Notes: a model not told the origin generated them from the sequence alone. Counted from the first letter of the stretch, positions 32,984 to 42,270 are shown. The stretch: 64,000 bases of DNA from Gallaecimonas sp045291545 (GCF_045291545.1 NZ_CP149514.1:1798001-1862000), one strand, 5' to 3'. Made by a program: numbers and translations.

Positions 32984-33778
32984 TTACTGACTGCCGGCGG
33001 CGATAAGCTGTCGGCGACTGAATTCGCGAATTTGCCCCTGATAATGCTGCACCGTTTGCTGGGTCACCAAGTTACGGTCACCGTCCAGCACCTGGCAGCC
33101 AAACTCTTCTGCCAGCTTCTGGGCGGCGCTGAGCATCATCGCAAAGGCCTTCATGGCATCGCCTTCGTTGGGCAGGGTCATAAAGAGCGCCAGGCCACGG
33201 CTGGTAAACTGCTCCATGTTATCGAGATCGAAAGTACCGGGGTTGACCATATTGGCCAGGCTGAACAGTACCGGGCCTCGGCCGGAGGCTTCCAGGTGGC
33301 GGTGGAAAATATCCATGTCACCGAATTTCAGCCCCAGCGACAACAACAACGGCAGCAATTCTGCGCCATCAATAGGTTCCTGTTCACCGGCCACCACATG
33401 CAGCACCAATACTTGCTCTGGTGCTGGTTTTTCCACGTCTTGTTCAGCGGCTGGTGTCGTGTCAGCCACAGCTGCATCCGGTAACGGTTCAGACGGTGCT
33501 GCGCTAACAGGGTCTGCGGCAGCTGCCGGGGCCGCAGGTTCATCAGGCAGGTTTAAGTCCATCTGTTCCATTTTCGGCTCCTGGCGCTTTTTCGCGACCA
33601 CCCGTACTTCACCAATGCCGTCATCATCAAAGCCGGATGGGGGTTTGGCTTGCGGGGACACCGGCTTGATATTGCGGGTTTTCATTTTGCCCTTGCCCTG
33701 ACGACGAATGGTACGCAGGCCATGGACGAAAATGCCGCCGATCAGCACGATCCCCAAAATCAGTATTACGATATCCAT
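32984..33778 (-). CDS. zipA: Cell division protein ZipA
   Basis: 264 residues. N-out membrane anchor at residues 1-20 (MDIVILILGIVLIGG), basic stretch (RTIRRQGKGKMK), a Pro/Ala/Glu-rich flexible linker (about 85-130), and the C-terminal FtsZ-binding domain from VLVLHVVAG to the end, with GDMDIFHRHL and LFMTLPNEGDA. Tethers FtsZ to the membrane. The same order smc-zipA-ligA is common in gammaproteobacteria lacking mukB. Confidence 0.96.
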   Translation of the reverse strand: MDIVILILGIVLIGGIFVHGLRTIRRQGKGKMKTRNIKPVSPQAKPPSGFDDDGIGEVRVVAKKRQEPKMEQMDLNLPDEPAAPAAAADPVSAAPSEPLPDAAVADTTPAAEQDVEKPAPEQVLVLHVVAGEQEPIDGAELLPLLLSLGLKFGDMDIFHRHLEASGRGPVLFSLANMVNPGTFDLDNMEQFTSRGLALFMTLPNEGDAMKAFAMMLSAAQKLAEEFGCQVLDGDRNLVTQQTVQHYQGQIREFSRRQLIAAGSQ

Positions 33779-33801
33779 CTGGCTTCCTGTCTGGTTGTTC
33801 T

Positions 33802-36800
33802 CTAGCCCGCTTCGGCCAGGGCTACGGCCTCTTCAATATCAACGGCAACGATCCGCGAGACACCGGGTTCGTGCATGGTGACCCCGGTTAACTGGTCGGC
33901 CATTTCCATCGAGACCTTGTTATGACTGATGTAAATAAACTGGACGCTGTCTGACATTTCCCTGACCAAACGGCAGAAACGTTCCACATTGGCATCATCC
34001 AGCGGCGCATCCACCTCGTCGAGCATACAAAAGGGTGCCGGATTGAGCCGGAAAATAGCAAACACCAATGATAAGGCGGTCAGCGCCTTTTCACCACCGG
34101 AGAGCAAGTGAATGGTGGCATTTCGTTTACCCGGTGGCCGCGCCATGATGGTGACACCGGTATCCAGCAGGTCATCACCGGTCAGCTCCAGGTAGGCACT
34201 GCCACCACCGAATACTTTCGGGAACAGGTGTTGCAGATCGCCATTGACCTGTTCAAAGGTGTCTTTGAACTTGGCGCGGGTCTCCCGGTCGATTTTGCGG
34301 ATGGCATTTTCCAGGGTTTCCAGAGCGTCGTTGAGATCGGCATCCTGTTCGTCCAGGTAACGCTTACGCTCGGCCTGCTGTTCAAATTCGTCGATGGCTG
34401 CCAGGTTAATGGCACCGAGCCGACTGATGGCGCTGGCCAGGCGTTCCAGCTCTTTCGCCAGGCCGTCTTCGCTCTGTTCGGTAAGACTGGCCAGTACGGT
34501 GTCAAGATCTTGCTCCAGCTCCGCCAGCTGCTCACGGGCACCGTCGACGCGCACCTTGTGGCCTTCCATTTCCATGCGGCGCCGATCAATCTCGCCCTGC
34601 AGGCTTTGTACCTTGCTAAAAGCCGCTGCCTGCCCTTCTTCGAGCAACACCATGCGTTCGTCCAGCTCGGCCATTTGCTGGTTCAGTTCGGTCAGTAAGC
34701 TTTCCACTTCCTTATGCTCAGCTAACCACAGCTCCAGTTGCTGGCGCTGGCTGCCATCGGGCTCGGTCAGTTGTTCGCGCTCTTCCAGCAACTGCTGGCA
34801 CTGGTCATTAATTTCATCAGCCTGCTGCTGCGCCCGTTGGCAAGACTCAACCAGGCCATGACGGCCAGAGCGCACACTTTCCAGGCGAATAGCCAGTTGC
34901 TGATGATGCTGGCGTTGCTGTTCTTCACTGGCGCGGGCCTGTTCCAACTGCCCGCTCAGATCCGGCTCGCTACTGTTGTCATCAGCCTGTTCGGTGGCTT
35001 CTTCTTCCAGCAGAAACTGCTCTTCGAGCAAAGCTTCACATTCTGCTTGCTGCTCGGCAATGCGCTCGGCCAGTTGCTGGCGATTAGCAACAACCCGTGC
35101 CTGATGGCTAGCCAACTCATCGGCTTTACTCTGACACACCGCCAGCGTCTGGCTGGCCTGCTGGTGCTGTTGCTGACACTGCTGGTATTGCTGGCGCGCA
35201 GCAACTAGCGCCTGTTGAGCCGCGGTAGCGGCGGCGCGTGCCTGTTCAAGCTGCTCGTCGGCAAGGTTGCAGGCCGCGTTCAGCTCAGCCTGACGCCCCT
35301 GCAATTGTTCGCGATCAGTGACCAGGCTTAATCCCTGCAGTACCTGCGGTGCTGTCGATAAAAAGTGTGGCCCGACCCAGAAACCGTCGGCGCAGATAAG
35401 CGACTGTTCTGCAGTGAGACTGGCCCGTTGAGCCAGCGCCTGCTGACGGTCAGTGGCCAACAGGATGTTGTCCAGCCAGGGCAGTGGCACCGGGCTTTGC
35501 ACTTTTTCGCCGAGACTGCCTGGCCGGCCCTGCCAGGGGCTGGTACGCAACAATGTTACCGCCTCGCCCTGCTCGCTCAGTTCAGCGTCTTGTTCACCGA
35601 CCCGGCCTTGTAACCAGCGCCCCAGTGCTTGCTCTACCGCCAGTTGCCAACCGGGAGCAACACTGAGCTTGGCCAGCAGCGGCGGCAATGCCGCCAGTGC
35701 CGGCGGTAAGTCCCCTTGCCCTTGTGCCACAATCAGCTCATCAAGCTGGCTAATGCGTTGTTGCAGATTGTCTCGCTCCCGCTGCGCCTGATGGGCGATA
35801 TCACGCTGTTGTTCCAGGCGCTCAGCAAGGCGCTGCTGCTCTGCTTCAGCCTGCTGCAAAGCCTCACTGGCGGCGGCCACAGCGGCGCTGGTTTGTGCTG
35901 CCTGCTCGGCTGCCTCAGTGGCAGCAGCCTTGGCCTCTGCCATCGCATCGTCTTGCTCATGAGTAAACGTCGCCAGTTGCGCCTGATCACGGCTGATGTT
36001 GGCCTGCACGTTGTCAATGCGGGTTGCCAGCACCTGTAGCCGGGTTTGCCACTGCGCCTGGCGCTGCAGACGAGCCTGAACGGCACGCTGCTGCTGTTGC
36101 TGCTGTTGTTCGATGTCTTCGCGGTGCAGCCGGGCTTCGGCCAAGGCCTCGGCGCGTTCTTCCAGTTCCGGCGCCAGCAGCGCCAGCTCCTGCTCGGCCT
36201 CACTCAGCCGCTGCTGATCAGCGCTCAGGGTCTGGCGAGCCTGGTCAGCACGCTGCTGCAAGCGAGCCAGCTGTTCATTGAGTTGTTGCTGACGGGACTG
36301 GACATTCACCAGATTCTGTTCTGCTCGGGCAATGTCAGAGCCCAGCCGGTAATAGCGGCTTTGTGCCTGCTCCACCTTGGCCTTGGTATCGTGCTGCTGC
36401 TCTTTGAGTGTCAGCAAGGCCTTTTCGTCACCACGGCTTTGAGCAATGAAGCGTTCCAGCTCGGTTTCGAACTGGCGAATCTCCCCTTCCAAAGTGGCAA
36501 TGGTGTCAAGGTAGCGACGGCAGCGTAGCGCCGCCAACTGCCCTTTGGCGGCCCGCTCCTGTTGCCGGTAATCCCGGTAACGGCGGGCGGCATCCGCCTG
36601 GCGACGCAGCTTATCCAGTTGCAGGCCAAGCTCTTCACGTACATCGCTAAGGCGTTCAAGGTTGTCACGGGTATGGCGGATACGGTTTTCCGTTTCCCGG
36701 CGCCGTTCCTTGTATTTGGAGATACCGGCCGCTTCTTCAATAAACACCCGCAGCTCCTGCGGCCGTGATTCAATCAGCCGCGAGATCATGCCTTGTTCAA

Positions 36801-37230
36801 TGATCGCGTAAGAACGTGGGCCAAGGCCGGTACCGAGAAAAATATCGGTAATGTCACGGCGGCGGCAACGGCTGCCGTTCATGAAATACTGGGATTGGCC
36901 GTCGCGACTGACCAGGCGTTTAACGGCAATTTCGGCATATTGCGCCACCGGCCCGGTGGCGGTGCCGTCGCTGTTATCGAACACCAATTCCACACTGGCC
37001 TGCGACACCGGTTTACGGCCTGTGGAGCCGTTGAAGATGACGTCAGTCATGGCGTCGCCGCGTAGGTTTTTGGCACTGGACTCACCCAGTACCCAACGCA
37101 CGGCGTCAATAATGTTGGACTTACCACAACCATTAGGGCCAACCACCGCCGTCATCGCCCGAGGAAAGGGCACGGTAGTGGCGTCGACGAAGGATTTAAA
37201 TCCAGCCAGCTTGATGCTTTTAAGGCGCAT
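33802..37230 (-). CDS. smc: Chromosome segregation protein SMC
   Basis: 1142 residues. N-terminal Walker A GPNGCGKSNIIDAVRWVLGE (about 31-50), long coiled coil, hinge (about 500-620), second coiled coil very rich in Gln/Glu/Ala, then signature LLSGGEKALTALSLVFA and Walker B CMLDEVDAPLDDANVERF. A condensin subunit for chromosome organisation. The presence of SMC suggests a species without MukBEF. Separated by only 23 bases from zipA. Confidence 0.97.
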   Translation of the reverse strand: MRLKSIKLAGFKSFVDATTVPFPRAMTAVVGPNGCGKSNIIDAVRWVLGESSAKNLRGDAMTDVIFNGSTGRKPVSQASVELVFDNSDGTATGPVAQYAEIAVKRLVSRDGQSQYFMNGSRCRRRDITDIFLGTGLGPRSYAIIEQGMISRLIESRPQELRVFIEEAAGISKYKERRRETENRIRHTRDNLERLSDVREELGLQLDKLRRQADAARRYRDYRQQERAAKGQLAALRCRRYLDTIATLEGEIRQFETELERFIAQSRGDEKALLTLKEQQHDTKAKVEQAQSRYYRLGSDIARAEQNLVNVQSRQQQLNEQLARLQQRADQARQTLSADQQRLSEAEQELALLAPELEERAEALAEARLHREDIEQQQQQQQRAVQARLQRQAQWQTRLQVLATRIDNVQANISRDQAQLATFTHEQDDAMAEAKAAATEAAEQAAQTSAAVAAASEALQQAEAEQQRLAERLEQQRDIAHQAQRERDNLQQRISQLDELIVAQGQGDLPPALAALPPLLAKLSVAPGWQLAVEQALGRWLQGRVGEQDAELSEQGEAVTLLRTSPWQGRPGSLGEKVQSPVPLPWLDNILLATDRQQALAQRASLTAEQSLICADGFWVGPHFLSTAPQVLQGLSLVTDREQLQGRQAELNAACNLADEQLEQARAAATAAQQALVAARQQYQQCQQQHQQASQTLAVCQSKADELASHQARVVANRQQLAERIAEQQAECEALLEEQFLLEEEATEQADDNSSEPDLSGQLEQARASEEQQRQHHQQLAIRLESVRSGRHGLVESCQRAQQQADEINDQCQQLLEEREQLTEPDGSQRQQLELWLAEHKEVESLLTELNQQMAELDERMVLLEEGQAAAFSKVQSLQGEIDRRRMEMEGHKVRVDGAREQLAELEQDLDTVLASLTEQSEDGLAKELERLASAISRLGAINLAAIDEFEQQAERKRYLDEQDADLNDALETLENAIRKIDRETRAKFKDTFEQVNGDLQHLFPKVFGGGSAYLELTGDDLLDTGVTIMARPPGKRNATIHLLSGGEKALTALSLVFAIFRLNPAPFCMLDEVDAPLDDANVERFCRLVREMSDSVQFIYISHNKVSMEMADQLTGVTMHEPGVSRIVAVDIEEAVALAEAG

Positions 37231-37369
37231 TCCGTTATGGCGCTCTCGTTATGGGTTGCTGTGCAGCGTTGATGGCAATCTACCACAGATTATGTAACAA
37301 ATCTGGGCTGGGCCTGCCCGCCCCTTCTTTTTATACTGCCTGACTCATCGAATGCAATGGAGGTGTTTT

Positions 37370-38113
37370 TTGGCCAATACAGCATCTGGCGCCCACTACC
37401 TGCTGCGCGGCTTTTCGCTGATCCGTGAAAAGGGCCTGAAGCGTTTTGTACTGATCCCGCTGATTGTCAACCTGACACTGTTTGCCTCGTTATTCAGCTG
37501 GCTGATGGTCAAGCTTGATGAGCTGGTAACCAAGGCGCTGAATTATTTACCGTCCTGGCTGGACTGGCTGGAGTACCTGATGTGGCCGTTGGCGGTGGTC
37601 ACCATTTTGGTGCTGTTTTCCTTCCTGTTCAGCGCTATTGCCAACTGGATAGCCGCGCCTTTCAACGGCATTTTGGCCGAGCGGGTAGAACTTCTTCTTA
37701 CCAATGAATGTTTGCCAGAAATGGGCTTTTTGGATCTGGCCAAAGACATGCCACGGTTGTTTGGCCGCGAATGGGCCAAGTTCAAATACTACCTGCCTCG
37801 GGCCATTGGTTTCCTGCTGTTATTTTTACTGCCCTTGGTAGGGCAAACTCTGGCACCGCTGCTGTGGTTTTTATTTACCGCCTGGATGATGGCCATTCAG
37901 TATCTGGATTACCCTTTTGATAATCACAAAATCCCGTTCGACGACATGAAAATTGCCCTGCGCTACCAACGCAGTGCCAGTTTCAGCTTTGGCATAACCG
38001 CCACATTGCTGGCGATGATCCCGCTGGTCAACCTGATTGTGATGCCGGTAGCCGTCTGCGGCGCCACCGCCATGTGGGTCGATAAGTTCCGCCCACATCT
38101 GTTGAGAAAATGA
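37370..38113 (+). CDS. cysZ: Sulfate transporter CysZ
   Basis: About 247 residues with four main membrane segments; GAHYLLRGFSLI, PLIVNLTLFASL, AAPFNGILAERVE and YLDYPFDNHKIPF are conserved in CysZ. High-affinity sulfate uptake for cysteine synthesis. TTG at 37370 is preferred: GGAGG precedes it, whereas the ATG at 37352 would include that ribosome-binding site in the coding region. Divergent from smc; cysK is 11 kb away. Confidence 0.92.
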   Translation: MANTASGAHYLLRGFSLIREKGLKRFVLIPLIVNLTLFASLFSWLMVKLDELVTKALNYLPSWLDWLEYLMWPLAVVTILVLFSFLFSAIANWIAAPFNGILAERVELLLTNECLPEMGFLDLAKDMPRLFGREWAKFKYYLPRAIGFLLLFLLPLVGQTLAPLLWFLFTAWMMAIQYLDYPFDNHKIPFDDMKIALRYQRSASFSFGITATLLAMIPLVNLIVMPVAVCGATAMWVDKFRPHLLRK

Positions 38114-38116
38114 TGA

Positions 38117-38134
38117 ATGGAGGCATCCCTCCAT
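38117..38134 (+). terminator. Weak hairpin after cysZ
   Basis: ATGGAGG and CCTCCAT pair across a 4-base loop just after the cysZ stop, but with only a short T-rich tail. Confidence 0.4.
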
Positions 38135-38243
38135 CCATTTACTTTCAACAGAGCATATGTCTAGCATTGTTCAATAGTGAGCCAATGCCCTTGAAGCTCG
38201 ATAGCACGATGAATCATACGGTGGACTCCGCTATTCGCAACAG

Positions 38244-38533
38244 CACCACGGCGGCCGGGGCCGTGGTTTCGAGTACAGCGACACCGCCATCGAAACCGCG
38301 CTGATGCTTAAGGGCCTGTTCGGCCTGCCACTGCGCGCCTTGGAGGGCTTCATCAACTCCCTGTTCCAGTTGATGGCCCTGCCGCTGACTTCGCCCAGTT
38401 ACAGCTGTATCAGCAAGCGCGCCAAGACAGTGGATATCCGCTACCGTCTGCCCAGCAAGGGCCCCGTTGCCCACCTGGTTATCGACGCCACCGGGCTCAA
38501 GCTCTATGGCGAAGGCGAGTGGAAGCAGCGCAA
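38244..38533 (+). repeat. Direct repeat copy 1 (290 bp) bordering the AT-rich island
   Basis: Reading the two stretches side by side, bases 38244-38533 and 41929-42218 are identical as far as I can see. They lie in the same orientation, inside the two IS fragments. Beyond both ends of the repeat the copies drift to synonymous or unrelated sequence. Confidence 0.88.
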
Positions 38534-39038
38534 GTACGGCAAGGAAAAGCGGCGTGTCTGGCGCAAGCTGCACCTGGCTGTAGATACCCGAACCCATGAG
38601 ACTATCGCCGCCGAAGTCAGCCTGGAAAACGTCGGTGATAGCGAGGTACTGCCCGGTCTGCTCAATCCACTACGCCGCCGCATCGACCAAGTCAGTGCCG
38701 ACGGGGCTTATGACAGCAAAGCCTGCCACCGGCTACTGCAAAGGAAAGGCGCCAAAGCCAGCATCCCGCCTCGTAAGACAGCGGGCTTCTGGGAGCCAGG
38801 TCACCCAAGGAACGAGGCCGTTGCTGCGCTGAAAGCCGGGCAACTGGCCGAGTGGAAAAGGGAAAGCGGTTATCACCAACGCTCAAAAGCGGAAACGGCC
38901 ATGTCGCGATACAAGCAGCTCATCAGCCCAAAGCTGAATCTGCGCGACTACAACGGCCAAGTGGCAGAAGCTTTGGCTGGCGTGAAAGTGATGAACAAAA
39001 TGCTGGGCCTCGGCATGCCTGTTCGCCAGGTCAACTAA
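38244..39038 (+). pseudogene. IS5-family transposase, N-terminus missing
   Basis: The 265 codons encode the catalytic core of an IS5 DDE transposase: first Asp in VIDATGLK, second in SADGAYDS, Glu in SKAETAMSRYK. The N-terminal ~40 residues present in the other copy are absent; in-frame ATG 38304 could start a 244-residue product that retains all three catalytic residues, but it lacks the DNA-binding N-terminus. Frame and codons are otherwise intact, so truncation is recent. Confidence 0.82.
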
Positions 39039-39240
39039 GAGCAGCAAACCCTTTAGGGGTTGGCTTTTCAAGCTCTGATTTGATCAACAACGCCAATAAA
39101 AAAGACACCAATTTGTGATATAAATGTTGCGATAAATATTTTTTTACAATTCCCATTTCATTTTCATTTCGATGGAGTGTAGATTCTATTCGAAAATATA
39201 AGTTGTATTTTTGATTTTCTAGTAAAAGGATTTAGTCTGC

Positions 39241-40644
39241 ATGAAACACCCATTATCAAAAGTATCTTTGGCCATTTTCGCGATATTTGGTAACTTCACT
39301 GTATACAGCGACTTACATCAGGGAGGTGACAATAATATAGAAGCTTCCAGTATTTTTCATCTATCAAAAAAGGAATCTAATACCGTTAGAGAATGGGGAC
39401 TAGGGATAAACCATGCTTATGCATGTAGCACAAGTGATCCGAACTGTGGATGTGCCGCTATGGAATGTGATTCAGTGTATCATAAAACTGAAGAAGATAG
39501 CTGGCCATTGGACCCACCTGAACCACCATCAAGTGTAGATGTTCAGGCTGATGGAAGTCAAGGGGTTCAAGAAAGTCCAACAGCATACGAAAATGGAGAA
39601 AAGGAACTGCCTACTGAGCAAGTTAAGGAGGCTTTAGATAAGTTGGATCAATTAGATAAAATTTTTAAGGCTGCTCTTAAAAAATCAGGTTTATCTACTT
39701 CCGAAACGGCAGCAATCAAAGAAAAATTATCATCTTTAGCTATTGTTAAAGAGGATATAATTGGTTCACTTTCGTATACTGGAGGGGCTGCTAATGCTCT
39801 TCTTGAATTACATGAAGGGAAAGATTACGAAGCATGGAGAGATGCCGCTCAGTTGATCGCTGGGTTGGCAACGGGAGTTGCTTTGACCGCTTTTGCTCCA
39901 GAGGCAATAATTGGCACCCTAATTTCCTCAACCATTACTAGTGATTTTGTTGGAAGATTGGCAGACTTACTTAAAAATGACTTTCCTAGTTTTGTCAAAG
40001 ATATTGACGAAACATTAAATATAGCCTCTGAAGCTGTCTCTTCTTATAATTCTGCCAACTCTGATCCCGCCGTTGCTCATGAGGTGGCATGTAGAGTTGC
40101 TGGTGTGCCTTGTTATATTCCTCCAATAATTTTGGACTTGGATGGTAATGGTATTAGCCTTAGTAGTTTGAAAGATAGCACTGTATGGTTCGATTTTAAC
40201 GATGATGGAATAAAAGAACATATAAGTTGGGTTTCAGGAAAAGATGGTATTCTCGTATACGATGCTAATGAATCAGGAGTAGTGGATAGTGCAAACGAAG
40301 TGATTTTAGCTGATTATAGCCATTCTGTCGGTGGAACAGATTTAGATGGATTAAAAGCCTTGGATGCTAATCATGATGGTTACATAAATTCTAAGGATAG
40401 TAATTATGGAAAGTTTTATGTGTGGGTAGATAAAAATGAAAATGGTATTAGCGAGCCAGGCGAGCTACGCTCTCTTTCTTCTGAAGGTATAGAAATATCC
40501 TTGAAATCTATCCCAGCCAACAGATTAGTAAATGGAAATATATTGTCGAAATATATTCGATTTAGAAAAAAAATTATCAAAGGAAATGGCTCGGCATTCT
40601 ACAAGTATGGGTTTGCTGCCGACGTTCTTCTTAAAGCCAATTAA
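39241..40644 (+). CDS. Predicted exported calcium-loop protein of the AT-rich island
   Basis: 467 residues, GC content well below the neighbours. An N-terminal hydrophobic segment (residues 7-21) may be a signal. Features in order: Cys-rich stretch CSTSDPNCGCAAMEC (62-76), Pro/Glu linker, a Lys-rich helix (125-165), a hydrophobic Gly/Ala hairpin (about 203-232), then five DxNxDG-like loops beginning at Asp299, 318, 341, 375 and 397, the layout seen in RTX-associated and type I-secreted proteins (LDLDGNGI, WFDFNDDG, VWVDKNENG). The hairpin could insert in membranes. AAGGA precedes ATG. A terminator separates it from the Fic gene. No enzyme domain is recognised; a toxin or adhesin-like secreted role is inference. 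Confidence 0.8.
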   Translation: MKHPLSKVSLAIFAIFGNFTVYSDLHQGGDNNIEASSIFHLSKKESNTVREWGLGINHAYACSTSDPNCGCAAMECDSVYHKTEEDSWPLDPPEPPSSVDVQADGSQGVQESPTAYENGEKELPTEQVKEALDKLDQLDKIFKAALKKSGLSTSETAAIKEKLSSLAIVKEDIIGSLSYTGGAANALLELHEGKDYEAWRDAAQLIAGLATGVALTAFAPEAIIGTLISSTITSDFVGRLADLLKNDFPSFVKDIDETLNIASEAVSSYNSANSDPAVAHEVACRVAGVPCYIPPIILDLDGNGISLSSLKDSTVWFDFNDDGIKEHISWVSGKDGILVYDANESGVVDSANEVILADYSHSVGGTDLDGLKALDANHDGYINSKDSNYGKFYVWVDKNENGISEPGELRSLSSEGIEISLKSIPANRLVNGNILSKYIRFRKKIIKGNGSAFYKYGFAADVLLKAN

Positions 40645-40653
40645 TTCCTATAG

Positions 40654-40679
40654 GGTAGGTCATTTTGATCTACCTTTTT
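40654..40679 (+). terminator. Terminator between the calcium-loop gene and the fic gene
   Basis: GGTAGGTC and GATCTACC (one G-T pair) close a 5-base loop followed by TTTTT, starting 10 bases past the stop codon. Confidence 0.85.
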
Positions 40680-40683
40680 ATCT

Positions 40684-41700
40684 GTGCTGAGTATTTATAT
40701 GAATGGAAAAATATTTCATAGAAAATTTTCTGAATTAAGTAATCTCTCATCTTCCTACCTAGAGTCATTTTATAAATTTATAGGAGCTAGATATTCGGCT
40801 GGGGGGATTTGTCTTAGAGAGGGACGAATTTGTTCTATCCAGGGTATTTTACTCACTAAGCAGTTAGGTTTTGATTTCGATCCTATTTCGTTTGGTGTGT
40901 TAGATGAGATGAAAATTTACTCTGAATGCTTTGATGAATTAAAGTCCTGTCATTTTTTTTCAATGGAGAAAATAAATGACATTAATGCTAAAGTCCGTAA
41001 GGGTTTTTTAGGTTCAGGGGTGGTTAGAGATCATGATGTGAGTGCTCAGGCTGCAAATGGGAAAATAAATAGGCGTTACCTTTCTTGCAATGTTGTTTTT
41101 GAAGAATACGCTTCTTTTTTTAACTCTTTAAATTCCATTGATGATTATATAGAGAAAGCTTTTTTTGCCCATGTTAAATTTGTGGAGGTTCATCCATATA
41201 CCGACGGCAATGGACGTATTTCGAGGTTATTACTAGAAGCTATATTATATAAGGATTTTGGTATCTATTTTCCTGCGTCATTATTTAGAATGGGAAGAAA
41301 TGAAGAATATTTAAAATCCATTGATTATTTTAATGATAACTCTGTTTCATTATTTAATATAGACTTCTGGAAAAGCCATCTCTTATGGATTTTAAAATTT
41401 CATTCGTTTGCAATTGACGTTTTTAATTCAAAGGTTTCTTTTTTCAAGTCAAAGTCCGCGCTTTACTTAATTGACCCCAACGCTCAAGGTAAAATAGAAT
41501 CTACTTTAATGGAACCAATAAAAGTCCTTAAAACTAAATCCAAGGAGGCAAAGTTTTATGACGAAATTTCTGAAATGAATCTTGTCTCAAAGAATGAAGA
41601 TCTAAATATCCCAGGCGTTAATGTATATATTAATAAGGACATCCTTGAGGCATGGTTGAAAGTTAATAGATTTTTAATTTCTGGGTGTGTGACCCCTTAA
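40684..41700 (+). CDS. Fic domain protein
   Basis: 338 residues, AT-rich. Fic active-site motif HPYTDGNGRISR at residues 170-181 matches HPFxxGNGRxxR with the catalytic His170, Asp/Glu metal site and P-loop; the usual Tyr/Phe variation at position 2 does not matter. Known Fic proteins mostly transfer AMP to target hydroxyls, with related enzymes moving other nucleotide parts. The preceding helix bundle (residues 20-165) contains SIQGILLTKQ, near the position of the class II inhibitory helix, but I see no clear (S/T)xxxE(G/N) motif. GTG 40684 is the longest start; ATG 40699 is an alternative, and no good ribosome site marks either. Confidence 0.87.
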   Translation: MLSIYMNGKIFHRKFSELSNLSSSYLESFYKFIGARYSAGGICLREGRICSIQGILLTKQLGFDFDPISFGVLDEMKIYSECFDELKSCHFFSMEKINDINAKVRKGFLGSGVVRDHDVSAQAANGKINRRYLSCNVVFEEYASFFNSLNSIDDYIEKAFFAHVKFVEVHPYTDGNGRISRLLLEAILYKDFGIYFPASLFRMGRNEEYLKSIDYFNDNSVSLFNIDFWKSHLLWILKFHSFAIDVFNSKVSFFKSKSALYLIDPNAQGKIESTLMEPIKVLKTKSKEAKFYDEISEMNLVSKNEDLNIPGVNVYINKDILEAWLKVNRFLISGCVTP

Positions 41701-41808
41701 CCTCCAAATTTACTATTTTTAGTTTTTCATGACGTTGTTTCCCAAATACATTGAACCATTCCGCTTGGCCGTGATCCGATCACCCGACGTATCGGAGGAG
41801 AAGCGCAG

Positions 41809-42231
41809 ATGGGCAAGGCCAAGCACAACATCAGTAACTGGGCAGAGTACAACCGGGCCTTGGTCAATCGAGGCTCATTGACCTTCTGGATAGATGACGC
41901 CGCTATCCGCCATTGGCATTGCCAGCACCACCACGGCGGCCGGGGCCGTGGTTTCGAGTACAGCGACACCGCCATCGAAACCGCGCTGATGCTTAAGGGC
42001 CTGTTCGGCCTGCCACTGCGCGCCTTGGAGGGCTTCATCAACTCCCTGTTCCAGTTGATGGCCCTGCCGCTGACTTCGCCCAGTTACAGCTGTATCAGCA
42101 AGCGCGCCAAGACAGTGGATATCCGCTACCGTCTGCCCAGCAAGGGCCCCGTTGCCCACCTGGTTATCGACGCCACCGGGCTCAAGCTCTATGGCGAAGG
42201 CGAGTGGAAGCAGCGCAAATACGGTAAGGAG
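41809..42231 (+). pseudogene. IS5-family transposase, C-terminus missing
   Basis: Starts at ATG 41809 (GGAGGAGAAG upstream) with the N-terminal domain (NISNWAEYNRALVNRGSLTFW, in two parts: NISNWAEYNRAL, NRGSLTFW) and YSDTAIETALMLK, then enters the catalytic core with the first Asp (VIDATGLK). The later Asp and Glu are gone; the frame continues into the unrelated sequence after 42231. Inactive. Confidence 0.85.
41929..42218 (+). repeat. Direct repeat copy 2 (290 bp) bordering the AT-rich island
   Basis: Matches 38244-38533 exactly as far as I can read, in the same orientation. The synonymous changes start at the very next base (AAATACGG versus AAGTACGG), marking the end of a crossover or conversion tract. 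Confidence 0.88.
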
Positions 42232-42236
42232 AGGCC

Positions 42237-42261
42237 AAGCCCGCCAAGTGGCGGGCTTTTT
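42237..42261. terminator. Terminator at the RND operon end
   Basis: AAGCCCGCC, loop aagt, GGCGGGCTT with a T-run on the plus strand and A-run on the other; lies directly beside the IS breakpoint and the pump stop codon. Confidence 0.85.
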
Positions 42262-42270
42262 ATTACCGGG

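Larger units (their letters stand above)
38244..39094 (+). mobile_element. IS5-family (IS903-like) element, left end missing
   Basis: The right terminal repeat is intact: on the minus strand it starts GGCGTTGTTGATCAAATC, closely resembling the IS903-group terminus. The left ~200 bases, including the left terminal repeat and the transposase start, are absent. Bases just before 38244 (ACTCCGCTATTCGC) resemble the matching part of the other copy, hinting that a diverged relic continues a little further. Confidence 0.85.
41731..42236 (+). mobile_element. IS5-family (IS903-like) element, right end missing
   Basis: The left terminal repeat starts GACGTTGTTTCCCAAATA at 41731 and agrees with the right terminus of the other copy at 13 of the first 18 bases. 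Transposase start and early sequence are intact, but homology is lost near 42236 where the terminator of the RND operon begins. The last ~15 bases (codons KYGKE) match the other copy only synonymously. Confidence 0.82.

Noticed and set aside
38200..38243. Possible integron attC or start of a second gene before the left IS copy
   Set aside because: No paired attC boxes; the frame of the upstream open stretch differs from the transposase frame and contains no recognisable protein. Diverged IS relic is a better explanation.
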